Below are positions 15,879-30,321 of a stretch of DNA of 64,000 nt, in pieces. The DNA lies in NCBI GenBank assembly GCA_965153355.1, contig OZ231127.1, forward strand, positions 73,718,001 through 73,782,000, read 5' to 3'. The notes beneath the pieces are model-generated. The model worked only from the letters and a program-made list of their open reading frames with translations. It was not told the DNA's origin and did not search any database. Source of the DNA: Flaccisagitta enflata. Lineage: Eukaryota > Chaetognatha > Sagittoidea > Aphragmophora. Every line of letters begins with the position of its first letter. The stretch's first letter is position 1. A program made the position numbers and the translations under genes.

Positions 15879-15964
<86 letters not shown>

Positions 15965-16280
15965 CAGATAGTCAGACTGACGTGGTCGTAATATATAGCT
16001 ATGAATGAATGCGGCTGATTGCTGATGAATCCCAGCCTCGCTGGTGAACGTTGCGACATGAAAAAAGAACAGAGAAAAGAAGAGAAAAGAGAGGAAAGAT
16101 ACCGATACTTGGGCGAGGGCGGGACACCACAATGTTGGCTCGTCATGTTCAATTGAGAAAAATGAGTTTTTCAATTGACCAATGAATGACGAGTGAATGG
16201 CGAATAGATTGCGAGTGAATGGGGATGAAAGGAAAAATGTATGAATGATTCAATTTCATTCTGGTTACGACCAGTGCTTC
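15546..16280. repeat. (CT)n microsatellite in unassigned sequence
   Basis: CT at 15882-15960. The flanks show no gene or repeat structure that I can support. Confidence 0.8.
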
Positions 16281-16478
16281 AAACAAGGCCGGATACACGG
16301 CTACCCCAGTCGCGAGCAGGTGGGCAGGAGCTGTATTTGAGGTCACTCAATCATTTGGGCAGGAGCAGTGAGGCCAAAGACCGCAAAATCCTAAAAAAAG
16401 TAAAGTGTGACGGACCGACGGACCGACGGACGGACCGACAAAGCAGGTTGTAGAGTCGCGTAGCACGCGACTAAAAAT
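16281..16478 (-). mobile_element. HE family 3 element, both ends present
   Basis: On the minus strand the 5' end is TTTTTAGTCGCGTGCTACGCG (hairpin AGTCGCG-tgcta-CGCGACT), then CTACAACCTGCTTTGTCGGTC and a CGGTCCGT array. The 3' end carries a diverged partner (GCTCGCGACT), then GGGGTAGCCGTGTATCCGGCC and TTGTTT. Internal words TTTTTAGGATTTTGCGGTC and CTGCTCCTGCCCAAATGA match the copy at 59687. Confidence 0.85.
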
Positions 16479-16723
16479 CTATGTAAGTCTAAAAATACAA
16501 GGATAACCCACAGGGAGCTGGTGGCATCCCGTTAAAAAATTAAAGGGCATGTTCCAGAAAAATGACATTTTGGTCCATTTTTCTTTATCAGTTAACTAGT
16601 TTAGTCCAAAAAACCTCTCAGCCAAAATTTCAGCCATCTGGGTCTTCGGGGAGTACCCCTCCCCTATGTGACATGTGCAACAATGTAAATCGGCCATTTT
16701 GGTGGTGGTCAGGTGCAAAACAA
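16479..16723. other. Unassigned spacer
   Basis: No feature recognised. Confidence 0.4.
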
Positions 16724-16950
<227 letters not shown>

Positions 16951-17078
16951 CAGGAAGACGCAATTTGGCAATCGCAGAAATCAAGACGCCTTTTTGTCCT
17001 AAGTGAAAATGAGTCTAAGCAATCGCGCGTTACGCAGCTCTTCACCCCACTATCTCTTCACCTGGGCTGGATTGATCG

Positions 17079-17190
17079 TTTTTAGCTGTGTCAGTCTGTT
17101 GGTCGGTAGGTCACATTTTTTTATTGCGAGCGGTTTTTGCCCCTGCTCAACTGTCCGCGACTGTCCTGCCGTGTACACAGCCTTGTTTTT
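17079..17190 (+). mobile_element. Truncated HE copy with intact-looking 3' end
   Basis: TTTTTAGCTGTGTCAGTCTGT resembles a damaged 5' end. The 3' part is TGTCCGCGACTGTCCTGCCG followed by TGTACACAGCCTTGTTTT, matching the layout GTCCGCGACT, hairpin, TTGTTTT. The partner sequence GTCCGCGACT is a hybrid of families 1 and 3, as in the copy at 57719. Confidence 0.6.
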
Positions 17191-17694
17191 TGGTTAGTCC
17201 CTTCTCTTTCTTCTTCGTTCCCCCCCCCTCCCATTGACCCAATGAACTTAGAGGAGAAGAAGATTAGTATTGATCGAGAAAATCATTTATCTTGTTAGTG
17301 AAGGGATTTAAGCAGATAACCAAGCTCCATCTCGAAAAAAATGTATCCCAAGTTATTTTTTTTTACGTTTCAGTTTCCTGAGGGGTTATTTTATCAAGAA
17401 AAAAAATTTTATCACCCCAAGCGCAAGAAATAAGTTTTTCTCCTAGAATATAATGATGATCTTTTCTTTATGATCTTTATTATTTATTATTTCTATTTTA
17501 TTTTTTTGTATATTCTTTATTTCTGATTTTATTTTTTTTTCTTTTTTTTTATTGCTTCATATATTTCATATTCGATATTTTTGATTTCATTTTTTTATTT
17601 CAACGCTTCATTTTTCATTTTTCTCTTTTCTTTTTTCACATGACTTTTCACTCTTCACTTGTCATCTGTCAATTGTCACTTGTTATTTTTGTTT
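17191..17694. other. Unassigned T-rich region
   Basis: Strongly T-rich with TTTTATTTT runs. No element ends or coding frames. Confidence 0.5.
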
Positions 17695-17870
17695 TTTCAA
17701 TTTTCAATTTTCAATTTTCAATTTTCAATTTTCAATTTTCAATTTTCAATTTTCACTTTTCACTTTTCACTTTTCACTTTTCGCTTTTCGCTTTTCACTT
17801 TTCACTTTTCACTTTTCACTTTTCACTTTTCACTTTTCACTTATCATTTTTCACTATTCACTTTTCACTT
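17695..17870 (+). repeat. 7-bp TTTTCAA/TTTTCAC minisatellite
   Basis: About eight TTTTCAA units followed by about sixteen TTTTCAC units, with a sharp switch near 17750. The frames across it are repeat artefacts. Confidence 0.93.
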
Positions 17871-18799
17871 TTGTCACTATTATCTATTTGTTTATATTTT
17901 ATGTTTTATTGATATATTTATTCTTTTTTGTTAGAAGTAGAACATCATCAGTATCATCACCTTTCTCTCTTGTTACAAACAACAAATTGTACTATTTTAC
18001 AAATGATTATTTTGCTAAATTTTTCCTCATTTAATACATTTTATTACCAGTGGAAAACAAATTAAACAATCAAGGATACATTTTCTTCAAGGTGGACTCC
18101 TTAAATTCCCCCTCTATTCAGTTCATTGATTTAATATCTTTGACATGAGAAACCCAATCTGAGGTCTCCTTTACCTAAACACCAACGCTCATTTTCATGA
18201 TATCTGTGGAAGCAGCTTAATCTTTCATTGGTCATTTCGTTTTTTGTTTGACTGCAATTAAATGTTCCTGTACCGATGACGATGAAAGAGGTAGTGAAAA
18301 GAATAAAAGAATGACTAGGATCGAGGGTTGAGAGGAAGAGGAGGAAGAGGAGGAGGAGGAATGCTTAATTGATAACGATGAAGAAATGCCGATGGAAAAT
18401 CAATGATGTTTGACCAATTACATTGATGTCAGATATTTTAACATAGCTTTCCCAATGATGGGTATTTGTTTTATAAAAATTCAATGAGTCAAATTTGGAA
18501 AGAATATGTGAATCATGTATATTACTTATAATATCAGGCTGGTTCTTTGAGTAGTACTCTTGTGTCACAATTTGCAATTTGTCAAACATTTAACCATGGA
18601 TGTTAAGTCTCATTTCAAAAGGAAATCGGACATGCCAAGGTCAGTTTTTGATTAGGACGGTTGTAACAGCCCTGCCAAGTCGCATTTCTACCCATGGTGA
18701 ACAACAAGCAAATACTTACAGGCCGTGTATCCTCCTTGTTAAACAAAATAGTGCTTTTCCCTTTCTCCCTCCCCCCCCCCCCATTTTTCTGTTTTTTTT
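17871..18799. other. Unassigned region without obvious repeats
   Basis: Over 900 bp of mixed AT-rich DNA. A 74-codon minus-strand frame (18365-18589) has ordinary amino-acid composition but no recognised domain and no compelling splice context. I do not call it a gene. Confidence 0.4.
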
Positions 18800-18956
18800 T
18801 AGTTGCGGACACGCAACTCTATAAGAGGCTTTGTCCGTCCGTCCGTCCGTTGGTTGGTCGGTCCGTCCGTAACCATCGAGTCGAAAAGTGAGAAAACGCG
18901 CATTTCCGCCCCTGCCCACCCGTCCGCAACTGATGGCCGTGTATCCGGCCTTGTTT
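18800..18956 (+). mobile_element. HE family 1 element, reference copy
   Basis: 157 bp in six parts. (1) A run of T. (2) The hairpin AGTTGCG-gaca-CGCAACT. (3) CTATAAGAGGCTTTGTCC. (4) A CCGT/CGGT array of roughly ten units. (5) A 50-bp core with GTCGAAAAGTGAGAAAACGCG and CCGCCCCTGCCCACCC. (6) GTCCGCAACT (exact complement of the first ten bases), the stem-loop GGCCGTGTATCCGGCC, and TTGTTT. The copy at 20593 is almost identical, suggesting recent amplification. Non-coding. The structure matches non-autonomous Helentrons, but that class is inferred. Confidence 0.9.
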
Positions 18957-19000
18957 CTCCATTCTTTCGTTTTATTTTTTCAGGCTTTTTATAGTAGTTT

Positions 19001-19214
19001 TTTTGTCGCGTGCTACGCGACTCTACACCCCGCTATGTCGGTCCGTCGGTAGGTCGGTTGATAAGTTGGTCCGTTGGTCGGTCCCCTTTTTCTTTTTTTG
19101 GCGTTTTTGAGCTTTTTGAACTTACGGCTCCTGCCCAGATGCCCTAGTAACCTTCTCCAGTTCTGCTTTTGCCCACCCACGCGCAACTAGGGTAGCCGTG
19201 TTTCTGGCCTTGTC
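19001..19214 (+). mobile_element. HE family 3 element
   Basis: The 5' end TTTTGTCGCGTGCTACGCGA has the family 3 hairpin with one damaged base in the AG start, then CTCTACACCCCGC and a CGGT/CCGT array. The 3' end GCCCACCCACGCGCAACTAGG is followed by GTAGCCGTGTTTCTGGCC and TTGT. It lies 45 bp downstream of the family 1 copy in the same orientation. Confidence 0.8.
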
Positions 19215-19791
<577 letters not shown>

Positions 19792-19937
19792 TCTGTTCGG
19801 GTGGCACAAGCGGGGTGGGCGGATCTTAAATGGGCATTCTTTCCTCCTTCAATTTGCTTCCTCAAATCTGTAGTTGTCGTGATTATATGAACATAAAGAT
19901 GATTCCGATTCATTCTTTCTCATCTTATCTTATTTTT

Positions 19938-20592
<655 letters not shown>

Positions 20593-20754
20593 TAGTTGCG
20601 GACACGCAACTCTATAAAAGGCTTTGTCCGTCCGTCGGTCGGTCGGTCCGTCGGTCCGTCCGTCCGTAACCATCGAGTCGAAAAGTGGGAAAACGCGCAT
20701 TTCCGCCCCTGCCCACCCGTCCGCAACTGATGGCCGTGTATCCGGCCTTGTTTC
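20593..20754 (+). mobile_element. HE family 1 element inside microsatellite DNA
   Basis: Nearly the same sequence as the copy at 18800, including the 50-bp core and both hairpin ends. It differs mainly in the order and number of CCGT and CGGT units. It sits directly between a (CTTT)n array and a CTGT/CT tract. Such a junction is expected if the element inserts between T residues, or if its T-rich ends seed microsatellites. Confidence 0.9.
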
Positions 20755-21249
<495 letters not shown>

Positions 21250-21274
21250 CATCGTCGTCGTTTTCGTTATCGTT

Positions 21275-21311
<37 letters not shown>

Positions 21312-21426
21312 TCGTCGTCGTCGTCTCCACTGTCTTCCTCATCGTGGTTTTTGGGTTTTTGTTTTTTTTCGGTCGCATTGAATTAGAACAATTTTGGGGG
21401 CTCAACGCGAAAATGTCAAATGGTTG

Positions 21427-21518
<92 letters not shown>

Positions 21519-21650
21519 GATCAAAGTCATGATGACCTGCTTGGGGTCAAATCCATTTTGCGGGTCAGAGTCATCATCGCCATTATGGTGTTTGACGTCG
21601 TCGTCGTCATCGTCGTCGTCATCATCATCATCATCGTCGTCGTTAACAGC
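21250..21650. repeat. (GTC)n, (GA)n and (GTC/ATC)n arrays
   Basis: GTC at about 21250-21325, GA at 21429-21514, and a second GTC/ATC array at about 21595-21650. The frames across them encode Val/Ile/Ser or Thr runs. Confidence 0.9.
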
Positions 21651-22194
21651 GTCATCGTCTTCATCGTTGGCATGGTTGTAGTCCTTTATTTCATTTTACA
21701 CTGTGTATGATGACCATTTTCTCACGATATCATCACGAATTAAGATCAAAACAACTACGTTTCAATCATTTTTGGACGGACTGAAATTTCAAAGCGAGAC
21801 CGACAGGATCTGTTCTGGATTTCTGGTAACAAGCATGAGTAGAAGAAGAATAGGGGAAAGGGACGGACGGATAGGGAAGAACGAAGGGACGAACGTATAG
21901 AAATTCACCCCTCTACAAGAAATCGGCCGCTGCCCAAAAAATGATATTCAAGACTGACCGAATTAAAAGATTTGAAATTCTATGTAAAATTTAAGCAGAA
22001 AATTCAAACGGAGGATAAAGGTAGAGACAATAAAGTGATGAGCGAGTTATAACTTTTAGGTGCGTAGCTACTCGGTCAAATTTCTATTTTTGGGGGGGTT
22101 TATTATATTCATCGTCATATATCTCTTTGGGGACACAACAGTTTGAAGTATCATCGCACAGAGTCAATATTTCTGCTAGCTCTTTGTATTTCAT
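21651..22194. other. Unassigned region
   Basis: No gene, RNA or element ends found. Confidence 0.4.
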
Positions 22195-22360
22195 TTTTAG
22201 TCGCGTGCTATGCGACTTTACACCCTGCTTTGTCACACTTAACTTTTTTTGTGTTTTTGCAATCTTGGCTCTCTACTCCTGCCGAAATGCCCAAGTCACC
22301 TCAAATACTACCCCTGCCCACCCGCACGCTACTGGGGCAGCCGTGTATCTGGCTTTGTTC
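22195..22360 (+). mobile_element. HE family 3 element lacking the CGGT array
   Basis: The 5' end TTTTTAGTCGCGTGCTATGC keeps most of the hairpin, then CTTTACACCCTGCTTTGTCA. The 3' end CCCGCACGCTACTGGGGCAG is followed by CCGTGTATCTGGC and TTTGTT. The tetranucleotide array is absent: GCTTTGTC joins directly to ACACTTAACTT. This shows that the array length varies freely, including to zero. Confidence 0.8.
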
Positions 22361-22500
22361 TAACAGAGAGAATGACTACAACCGTGGACTGTTATTTCAA
22401 TATGTACAATAAAAGCCCCACAGCTGTTAACTAGTGCTACGGAAGATTATCCAAGACGCGACGGTCAGCAGAGGCAAAAAAGAAGAAACAAGAAAATTGA

Positions 22501-22690
22501 AAAACAAGGCCGGATACACGGCCACCAGTTGCGGACGGGTGGGCAGGAGCGGAAATGTGCGTTTTCACACATTTCGACTCGTGCTCACCAACGGACCAAC
22601 GGACCAACCGACGGACGGACGGACGGACGGACGGACGGACGGACGGACGGACAAAGCCTCTTATAGAGTTGCGTGTCTGCAACTAAAAAA
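22501..22690 (-). mobile_element. HE family 1 element with a long CGTC array
   Basis: Both ends are present: ACAAGGCCGGATACACGGCC on the left, and GAGTTGCGTGTCTGCAACTA on the right, with one substitution in the hairpin. The internal array contains a run of at least ten GACG units (22612-22652), longer than in other copies. Confidence 0.88.
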
Positions 22691-23489
22691 GAAAGAAAAA
22701 AAAAACGTAATAAAACAAGAATGAAGTGAAGATGAGTCACGAGGCAGCGTCGCGAAAGAAATACCACCAGGATTCATTCATGAAGGACGACATTCACTTC
22801 GTTTTTTCCTTTTTATTCTTTTTATTTTTTGTATTTTTTCTTTTTCTTTTCCATTTTTTAACTCTTGAATGGAGATGGATTTTCTTCGATTGAATAAATC
22901 CTTGCTCCATTTGATTGACAACCCACAGGAAAGAAAGGGAAAAAAATAAGATAAAAAGACTTTAAGGAAAAAAGAGAAGAGGCAGATTTCATTCATCACA
23001 AGTGTCTTGAGCCGAAGTTGAGTGTGCCTGGGCAGGGGCAGTAAGAAAATGGCGCAGTTCAATATCATTGAGCTTTGTATTTTGGCCATTGGCAAAATAG
23101 AATAAAGAATTTATGCGAGAAAATAACAACATCACTTTGGTCAAAAATACACTGCAAAAACCAAATGCATGGTAACAAGTCAGAAGGGCGATCCTCCTCA
23201 TCAATGGAACCCGAGAGACAGAGAAAGAGATCAGAGAGAGTGAACGGGTGCATGAACAATGACGGGTTATTCAAAGCTCTTTTGGATTAAATGGATTCTA
23301 TTGGCAATGAAAACCAAGACGGGATATCGGGAATTAGACAATGAGATGGAAGGAACATGGAATAGAAAAAAAAAAAGAAGAAAAAAAGAAAAAAAGAATA
23401 GATAAATCGATGTGATGGTTGACTGGAGATGAGTCAAGGCTTGGCTAGGGGAAGCGGGGTTAGAAGAAGATGGGAAAAAGAGAAAGAAT
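22691..23489. other. Unassigned region with pyrimidine runs
   Basis: TTTTTATT-rich sequence at about 22800-22860 and an isolated GCCTGGGCAGGGGCAG near 23026 that resembles HE interiors. No gene is supported. Confidence 0.4.
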
Positions 23490-23775
23490 AAGAAGAAGTA
23501 GGTGGGGACGGGCAGTGATGGAGGTAACCAGGGGCATTTGGGCAAGGGCAGTGGGGCAAAAAAACTCATTAACGCCAAAGATGCATCAGTTTGACCAGTC
23601 AATGGACGGACGGTTTGACAGAGGGTCGAATGGTCGGGCAGACGGACGGGTGGGAAAAAAAGAGAGAAGAAAGAATGATAGTCAGCGAGATCATATATGG
23701 CTATCCCTTTTTGCGCGCGGATGGGAAGGGTCAGTGACAGGCGGACGGACGGACGGACATTCCGACAAAGCGGGA
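23490..23775 (-). mobile_element. HE-like relics
   Basis: GGGGCATTTGGGCAAGGGCAG followed by GTGGGGCAAAAAAACTCATTA, AATGGACGGACGGTTTGAC, and later CGGACGGACGGACATTCCGAC, AAAGCGGGAAA. These are words and an order found inside family 3 copies, but the hairpin ends are lost. Confidence 0.4.
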
Positions 23776-24249
23776 AACAGAAATGCATTGCACGAAAAAA
23801 AATGGAGAGTGGAAGGAGATAACAAAAGGCAGAAGAAGAGTCAAGAGTGAAGGGGAAAATAGGGTTGAATGAAAAGGAGGAAAATAAAGAAGGAACAATG
23901 GAAGTGGAGGAAAAGAATGGGAATCGAGAAAAGAAAAATGGAGGCAGAGGGAGAAGAAAGAGAGTTGATGTTACTGGAGGAAATCAGGCGAAAGGAGTGG
24001 AAGAGAAGACAAGAGATGATGAGAGATTAATAAGAGGAAAGAGGGAAAAGGAGTCGAAAATGCCATTTATACCCATAAGGCGGGATTTCTTCAAAGCAGC
24101 GGGAAAAACGCGAAAATTACTGATGAGATGTGAATCTTACTAACACATGATTCATCTTTCTTTTTTTGGGTCACGTATTGAGAAAGAAGGAGTGGCATGC
24201 GTAAGATGGCTAAACGTTTGGTTACATTGCTTGTCATTTCTTTTTCGTC
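23776..24249. repeat. Purine-rich region
   Basis: The + strand is mostly A and G from about 23776 to 24070. A 98-codon Lys/Glu/Arg-rich frame (23847-24143) reflects this bias and has no recognisable domain. Confidence 0.6.
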
Positions 24250-24445
24250 GCTTTATCGGTCGGTAAGTTGGCTTGTTGCTATGTTCGTCTGTCGCGTTGG
24301 TCCGTCTGTGTGTCATAACGTCGGTTCTGTCAGTACGTCGGCTCATCTATCCGTCGATTGGCCGGTCGGTCAGTCGGCCGGTTGACCGGTCGGTCTGTCG
24401 GTCCTTCGGTCCGTTGGTCCGTCGGTCTGTCGGTCTGTCGGGAAA
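24250..24445 (+). repeat. Degenerate GGTC/CCGT array
   Basis: About 195 bp of CGGT, GGTC, CCGT and TCGG words without HE ends. Probably an expanded HE interior or an independent tetranucleotide array. Confidence 0.65.
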
Positions 24446-24799
24446 TGAGACTTAGATCTAGAGACATACCAAATGATAGAAAGGCGCCCTTTCACCTTTG
24501 TCGCGAACATGCGCTAATTCTGTTGCAGTCAACTGGTTGAAAGTTGACACCATAGACGAACATCTCTTTTTTTCTTTTTTCTTCTTTCTTTTTTGCGAAT
24601 TCAAAAGCTGAAAGCGAAACCGAGGTGAAAATTTTCATGGCGACCAAATTTCAGAGATTCTACGTTTTCATTCTTTTTTCGGGAATCATTCAAAATTTCA
24701 AATTTCAATGGAGATTGTTTTTGTTTCTGTTCTTTTATTTCAAAGCAGGAAGAAAACCACCATCTTTAAAAGGAACTTTTGCTCCTTTTTCAAGGGAAG
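24446..24799. other. Unassigned
   Basis: No feature recognised. Confidence 0.4.
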
Positions 24800-24902
24800 A
24801 GACATAAACAGAAAGAAGATCAACAAGCAGACAGACAAAGAGATAGACAGAATGAAAAAGAAACAGAAGAACAGAAAGACAGACAGAAAAACAGATACGC
24901 AA

Positions 24903-24963
<61 letters not shown>

Positions 24964-25500
24964 AATCAGAAATCAGAAATACAGTCTGTTAAAAAGACAA
25001 GCATAAAAAGATAAAGGCAGACAATCAGCCAGACGGACGAAAACGGAAAGACAGACAATCAGGAACACAGACGGATAGACAAAAGGGGGCAAATCAGATC
25101 GAGAAATTAAGAGGAAAAAATCAGAGAGACAGATAGAGAGAGAGAGAGACAGAAAAAATTGTTGCACCATAAAGACATTTAGACAGACAGACAGGTAAAC
25201 AGACAGACTGAAAGACGCGCAGACAGAACGCAAAGGCAGCGAGACCCAGGCGAGATATGACAACGTAGATTTACGAAGTGATGAAACTTAAATGAAAACG
25301 AATGAGAAAGAAGGAAAAGAAGAAAAAAAATTACTAGACCACGGAGGAAAAAACACAAACTAGGCGACTGAGACAGAAAGAGAGAGAGAGAGGGACACAC
25401 TTAGGGAGATAGAGAAAAATTTTGAGAGGCGAGGACAGGCGAGTGAAGTGAGAGAGAGACAGAGAACGAGTGAAGAGAAGAGAGAGAGAAAGACTCAAAA
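24800..25500 (+). repeat. (ACAG)n array and degenerate AGACAG repeats
   Basis: Pure ACAG at about 24908-24961 inside 700 bp of degenerate AGACAGA and GAGAGA sequence. Frames encode Thr/Asp/Arg or Ser/Val/Cys runs. Confidence 0.85.
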
Positions 25501-26010
25501 AAAGGTTTTCGTGAAAAACGCAAAAACCAAAACTAAAAAAAAAAAAAAGAAAAAAAATTCGATTTTTTTCTTTCGAGCTTTTGGAAGACGTCGTGCCTCA
25601 CGCGCACGCGCGAAGAGATTTAAAAGACGTGAAAACTCGGGGCTACTTTTTTTTGAAAAAAAAGTGGAGAGATTGGGAACAGGCAAATTCCTCGTCATCT
25701 CCTCCTCCTCCTCCTGCTCCTCGTCATCCTCCTCCTCCTCCTCCACTTTATCTTTCCTTTCCTTTACTATCCTCTTTTTCTGTTTTCCCTCTCCCTTCAC
25801 ACACACACACACATAAAAAGAATAGGTGAGGAATGTAGTAGAAAGGAAAAGGAAAGGAAGGTAGGAAAGGAAAATAGGAGGGGAGGATGGAAGAGAGGAA
25901 AGAAAAAGATGAAGGAGAAGGAGGGACGGAAGAGAGGTAGGAAGGGAGAAAGGAAAGGGAGGGGTCAAAAAAGAAGGATGGTTGGAAGAAGGGGAAGAGG
26001 GAAAGTAAAA
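25501..26010. repeat. TCCTCC and purine-rich low complexity
   Basis: TCCTCC at about 25696-25745, (CA)n at 25798-25813, then a purine-rich GGAAAGGA stretch to about 26000. No gene seen. Confidence 0.7.
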
Positions 26011-26421
26011 TATTCGCAAAAGCGTTAGGTGGTCAGAGGTACCCGTGCCCTGCTTAGGTAGGTCATGATTGTAGTTGAGGGTGGGGGCAGGGCAGCCGTC
26101 CCAAAGGGGTTGATGACCTATACTTTCACCCAGGAGAATTTGCTCCTTCTCCTTCTCCTCCTTCTCTGTCCCCCCTCCCCAAACCTCCAGGCCCATATCT
26201 CAGCCTCGAGGCCCAAATCCCAGTCTTGAGGCCCAAATCCCCCGAGGCTAGGATTTGAGCCTTGAGGCTGGGATATGGGCCTCGAGGCTGAGATATGGGC
26301 CTGGAGGTGGGGGGGGGGGGGACAAAGAAGAAAGAGAAGAAGAAGGAGAAGGAGAAGGGGAAGGAAAAAATTTCCCCATGTGAAAGCATAGGTCATCGAC
26401 CCCTTCGGGACCGCTGCCCAA
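26011..26421. mobile_element. Family B element (GGCAGCGGCCCC-end repeat)
   Basis: One end is TATTCGCAAAAGCGTTAGGT, with a small CGC-aaaa-GCG hairpin, followed by GTACCCGTGCCCTGC. The body is an inverted repeat: GCAGGGCAGCCGTCCCAAAG at about 26089, and its complement GACCCCTTCGGGACCGCTGC ending at about 26420. Copies of a ~20-bp unit (AGGCCCAAATCCCAGTCTTG and similar) fill the centre in both orientations. Same family as 47549-49060 and 53391-54040. Non-coding. Superfamily unknown. Confidence 0.7.
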
Positions 26422-26463
26422 AAGGAAGGGAGGAACGCAGAGAAATGAGAAAGAAGATTTGAA

Positions 26464-27001
26464 CAGTAGATCTTGTCTAGACTTGATATAACGGGGGCAA
26501 GTATTGTAAGACAACAAATGAAGCCAGGGGAGTGATATTTTAAACATAGACTAATAACCAGATGCCTTATTGCCAATGATAGCTGGTTGCCATGGAAACA
26601 CATTTCCATGTATTCTCGCTAAAGTATCAATATTTTGAGAGATTTTTTTAGGGATCATTGCTTAAAATGAAATTTGCTACAACTTTCCCACAGTATGTTC
26701 TGTAAGAATATCGCTTGTTTAGCGGTTGCTAGGGGTTGTCACATGGATACGGCTCCAGCGGCCAAACAGGCTGTTTTGTTCTTAGAACATACTGTGAAGA
26801 CCCTTAAACTATTTTAAGCAATGTTCACAAAAATCTTTCAAAAATGATGCTGAATACAATGATGTGTTTCATGGCAACAACCAGCTATCATGAAATTAAT
26901 CATCCTTTGATTAGTCTATGATCCAAATATCACTCCCCTGCCTTCATTCGTCTTTGCACAATGCTTGCCCCCGTTATCTCAAGTCTAGACGAGATCTACT
27001 G
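26464..27001. mobile_element. Hairpin MITE, mariner-like, copy 1
   Basis: A 538-bp palindromic element with ends CAGTAGATCTTGTCTAGACT and its complement. The arms contain GTTGCCATGGAAACAC and CAACTTTCCCACAGTATG and meet around GTTGCTAGGGGTTGTCAC. The flanks are AA on both sides rather than TA. Its relative at 52132 has clean TA flanks, so this is probably the same TA-targeting family with a mutated flank. No transposase frame. Confidence 0.8.
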
Positions 27002-28085
<1,084 letters not shown>

Positions 28086-28852
28086 AGCAGAATAAAATGC
28101 AAAAGCTAGCGTCATAAAACTCAGGGTCAATTTGTGTAACATCCTGACTCTTCTGTAATGTTACATAGAGGCCAAAACATAGGATCAATGAAAAATCTTG
28201 ATTTTCGCAAAAATGCAAAAAAATAAAAAAAGATTAAAAAATTCATAGCGCCAAAACTAATGATCGTAGAGACTTCTGGATGGCGCCATTTGAAAGAGAA
28301 AAATAAGCTCTTTCTTAGCTATGAATATCAAAAAATGTATCATCCCAGTCAGGAAATGGCTTAACTTTCGCAAGTTCCTCAAATCGAAAATGGAAAACCC
28401 GATTTCTCCCCTACGTTTCAAAAAGTCGAATTACGTAATTCGACTTTTTTCCAATAAAGCATTTCGTTTTTAGATATTCACGCAAGAAAAAAATAATAAT
28501 TCGCCTATTATCTAACGGATCACTATGAACCAGTCTAGAATAGACGTCATATGGTGTGATCATGATTCATATCTACGCCTTTACCCGAAATCAGCCAAGA
28601 TCATGTCGGACAAAAAACGCTTCATCGCAACGACCGGAAAACATAAATTTGAATGTAAAATGAACCACGTCTGAACAACATTTTTGCTCAAAATGATTGT
28701 ACAGCACTGACAAAATGCGTATGATTTGGCGAAACAATGAAAATAACAATCAAAAGGACAAGACTATTGAATGTTGTAAAACAAAATGAAATAAGATAAG
28801 ATAAAAAGGATAAACTATCTAAAAAAATACACATTAGAAAAAAATGGACAGA
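28086..28852. other. Unassigned region with a 30-bp perfect palindrome
   Basis: A perfect palindrome spans 28420-28449 (AAAAAGTCGAATTAC and its complement, no spacer). GGATGGCGCCATTTGAAA near 28277 is also locally palindromic. No gene or element boundaries were established. Confidence 0.5.
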
Positions 28853-28983
28853 ACAAACAAACAAACAAACAGACAAACAAACAAACAAACAAACAGACAA
28901 ACAAACAAACAAACAAACAAACAAACAAACAAACAAACAAACAAACAAACAAACAAACAAACAAACAAACAAACAAACAAACA
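28853..28983 (+). repeat. (CAAA)n microsatellite
   Basis: About 130 bp of CAAA with two CAGA substitutions. It gives the minus-strand Phe-Val-Cys-Leu frames. Confidence 0.97.
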
Positions 28984-29463
28984 ATTATTCGCCAAAGCAA
29001 AAGCAGAGTGATGAGTAAATTTGAATAAACGAGTTTGGCAAGTGGTGAGAACGAATGAGGAAACGAGTGAGGAAAAAAATAACAGCAAACGCATAAAATC
29101 AATATTCATTTACTCTCAAAAATCGTAATGACGTGGTCCCAGAGTGTGGACGAATGAAAGTGACAAAATAGATTCCTCCTAACGAAGCCCAAGCCTCCCT
29201 CTCTATCACTCTCTGTCTCTCTCTTGCTCGCTCTCTGTCTCTGTTTCGTTTTTTCTGTCTGCCTCAGCTTCTAACAACTTTGCTTGCTTATTGCTTAAGT
29301 TAGTCTGTTTTTTTTTGTGGAGCTGCGTATTTGTCAATCTGTCTAATTTTCTGATAGTTGGTCTGTGCTTCTGTCTGACTGTCATTCTGCCTCTGTCTCT
29401 GTATGTCTTGGTGCATGCCTGTCTGTTTCTGTCTCTGTCTCTGTCTTTCTGTCTGACTCTCTG

Positions 29464-29469
<6 letters not shown>
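28984..29469. other. Unassigned, then CTGTCT-rich sequence
   Basis: No feature to about 29190, then degenerate CTGTCT/GTCTGT leading into the next CT array. Confidence 0.5.
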
Positions 29470-29905
<436 letters not shown>

Positions 29906-30321
29906 AAAAAAGACAGAAAATGGATACATGGAGCATGAGTAAAGCCGTAATAGCTAGAGAAGCATATTCATGTACAAAGAGCAGTGCCATGGCCCTTGGG
30001 GCCGGACAAAAAAAAGCCGTGCAGATGATTCGGACAAGAAACCGTGCTGAAGAGCCGGTCGAAAGCCGGAAGTTATGGGACCGACACAAAGATTGATAAG
30101 AAAAAGAAATGAACGTTTTACTTGCCTAAGGGTTGACTTCAAGTGATCGATGACCTTCCATTAAATCTGACGAATTAACAGTTGGAATTACCGTCCTTTT
30201 TGATTTCTTTGTATGATAAAAGTTTCACCGTAACAAAATGCAAAATATTTGATTGAGCTTTGACTTCTTGATTGGCCGGCAAGTCAGGATTGTAGCACAG
30301 AACCTGACTGGATTTAGAAGC
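29906..30321. other. Unassigned
   Basis: No gene, RNA or repeat structure recognised. Confidence 0.4.

Noticed and set aside
18365-18589. 74-codon minus-strand frame of ordinary composition
   Set aside because: No recognised domain, no clear splice sites, and length within chance for AT-rich DNA.
28688-29109. Frame with repeated Val-Cys-Leu-Phe, like a membrane helix
   Set aside because: Direct translation of (CAAA)n.
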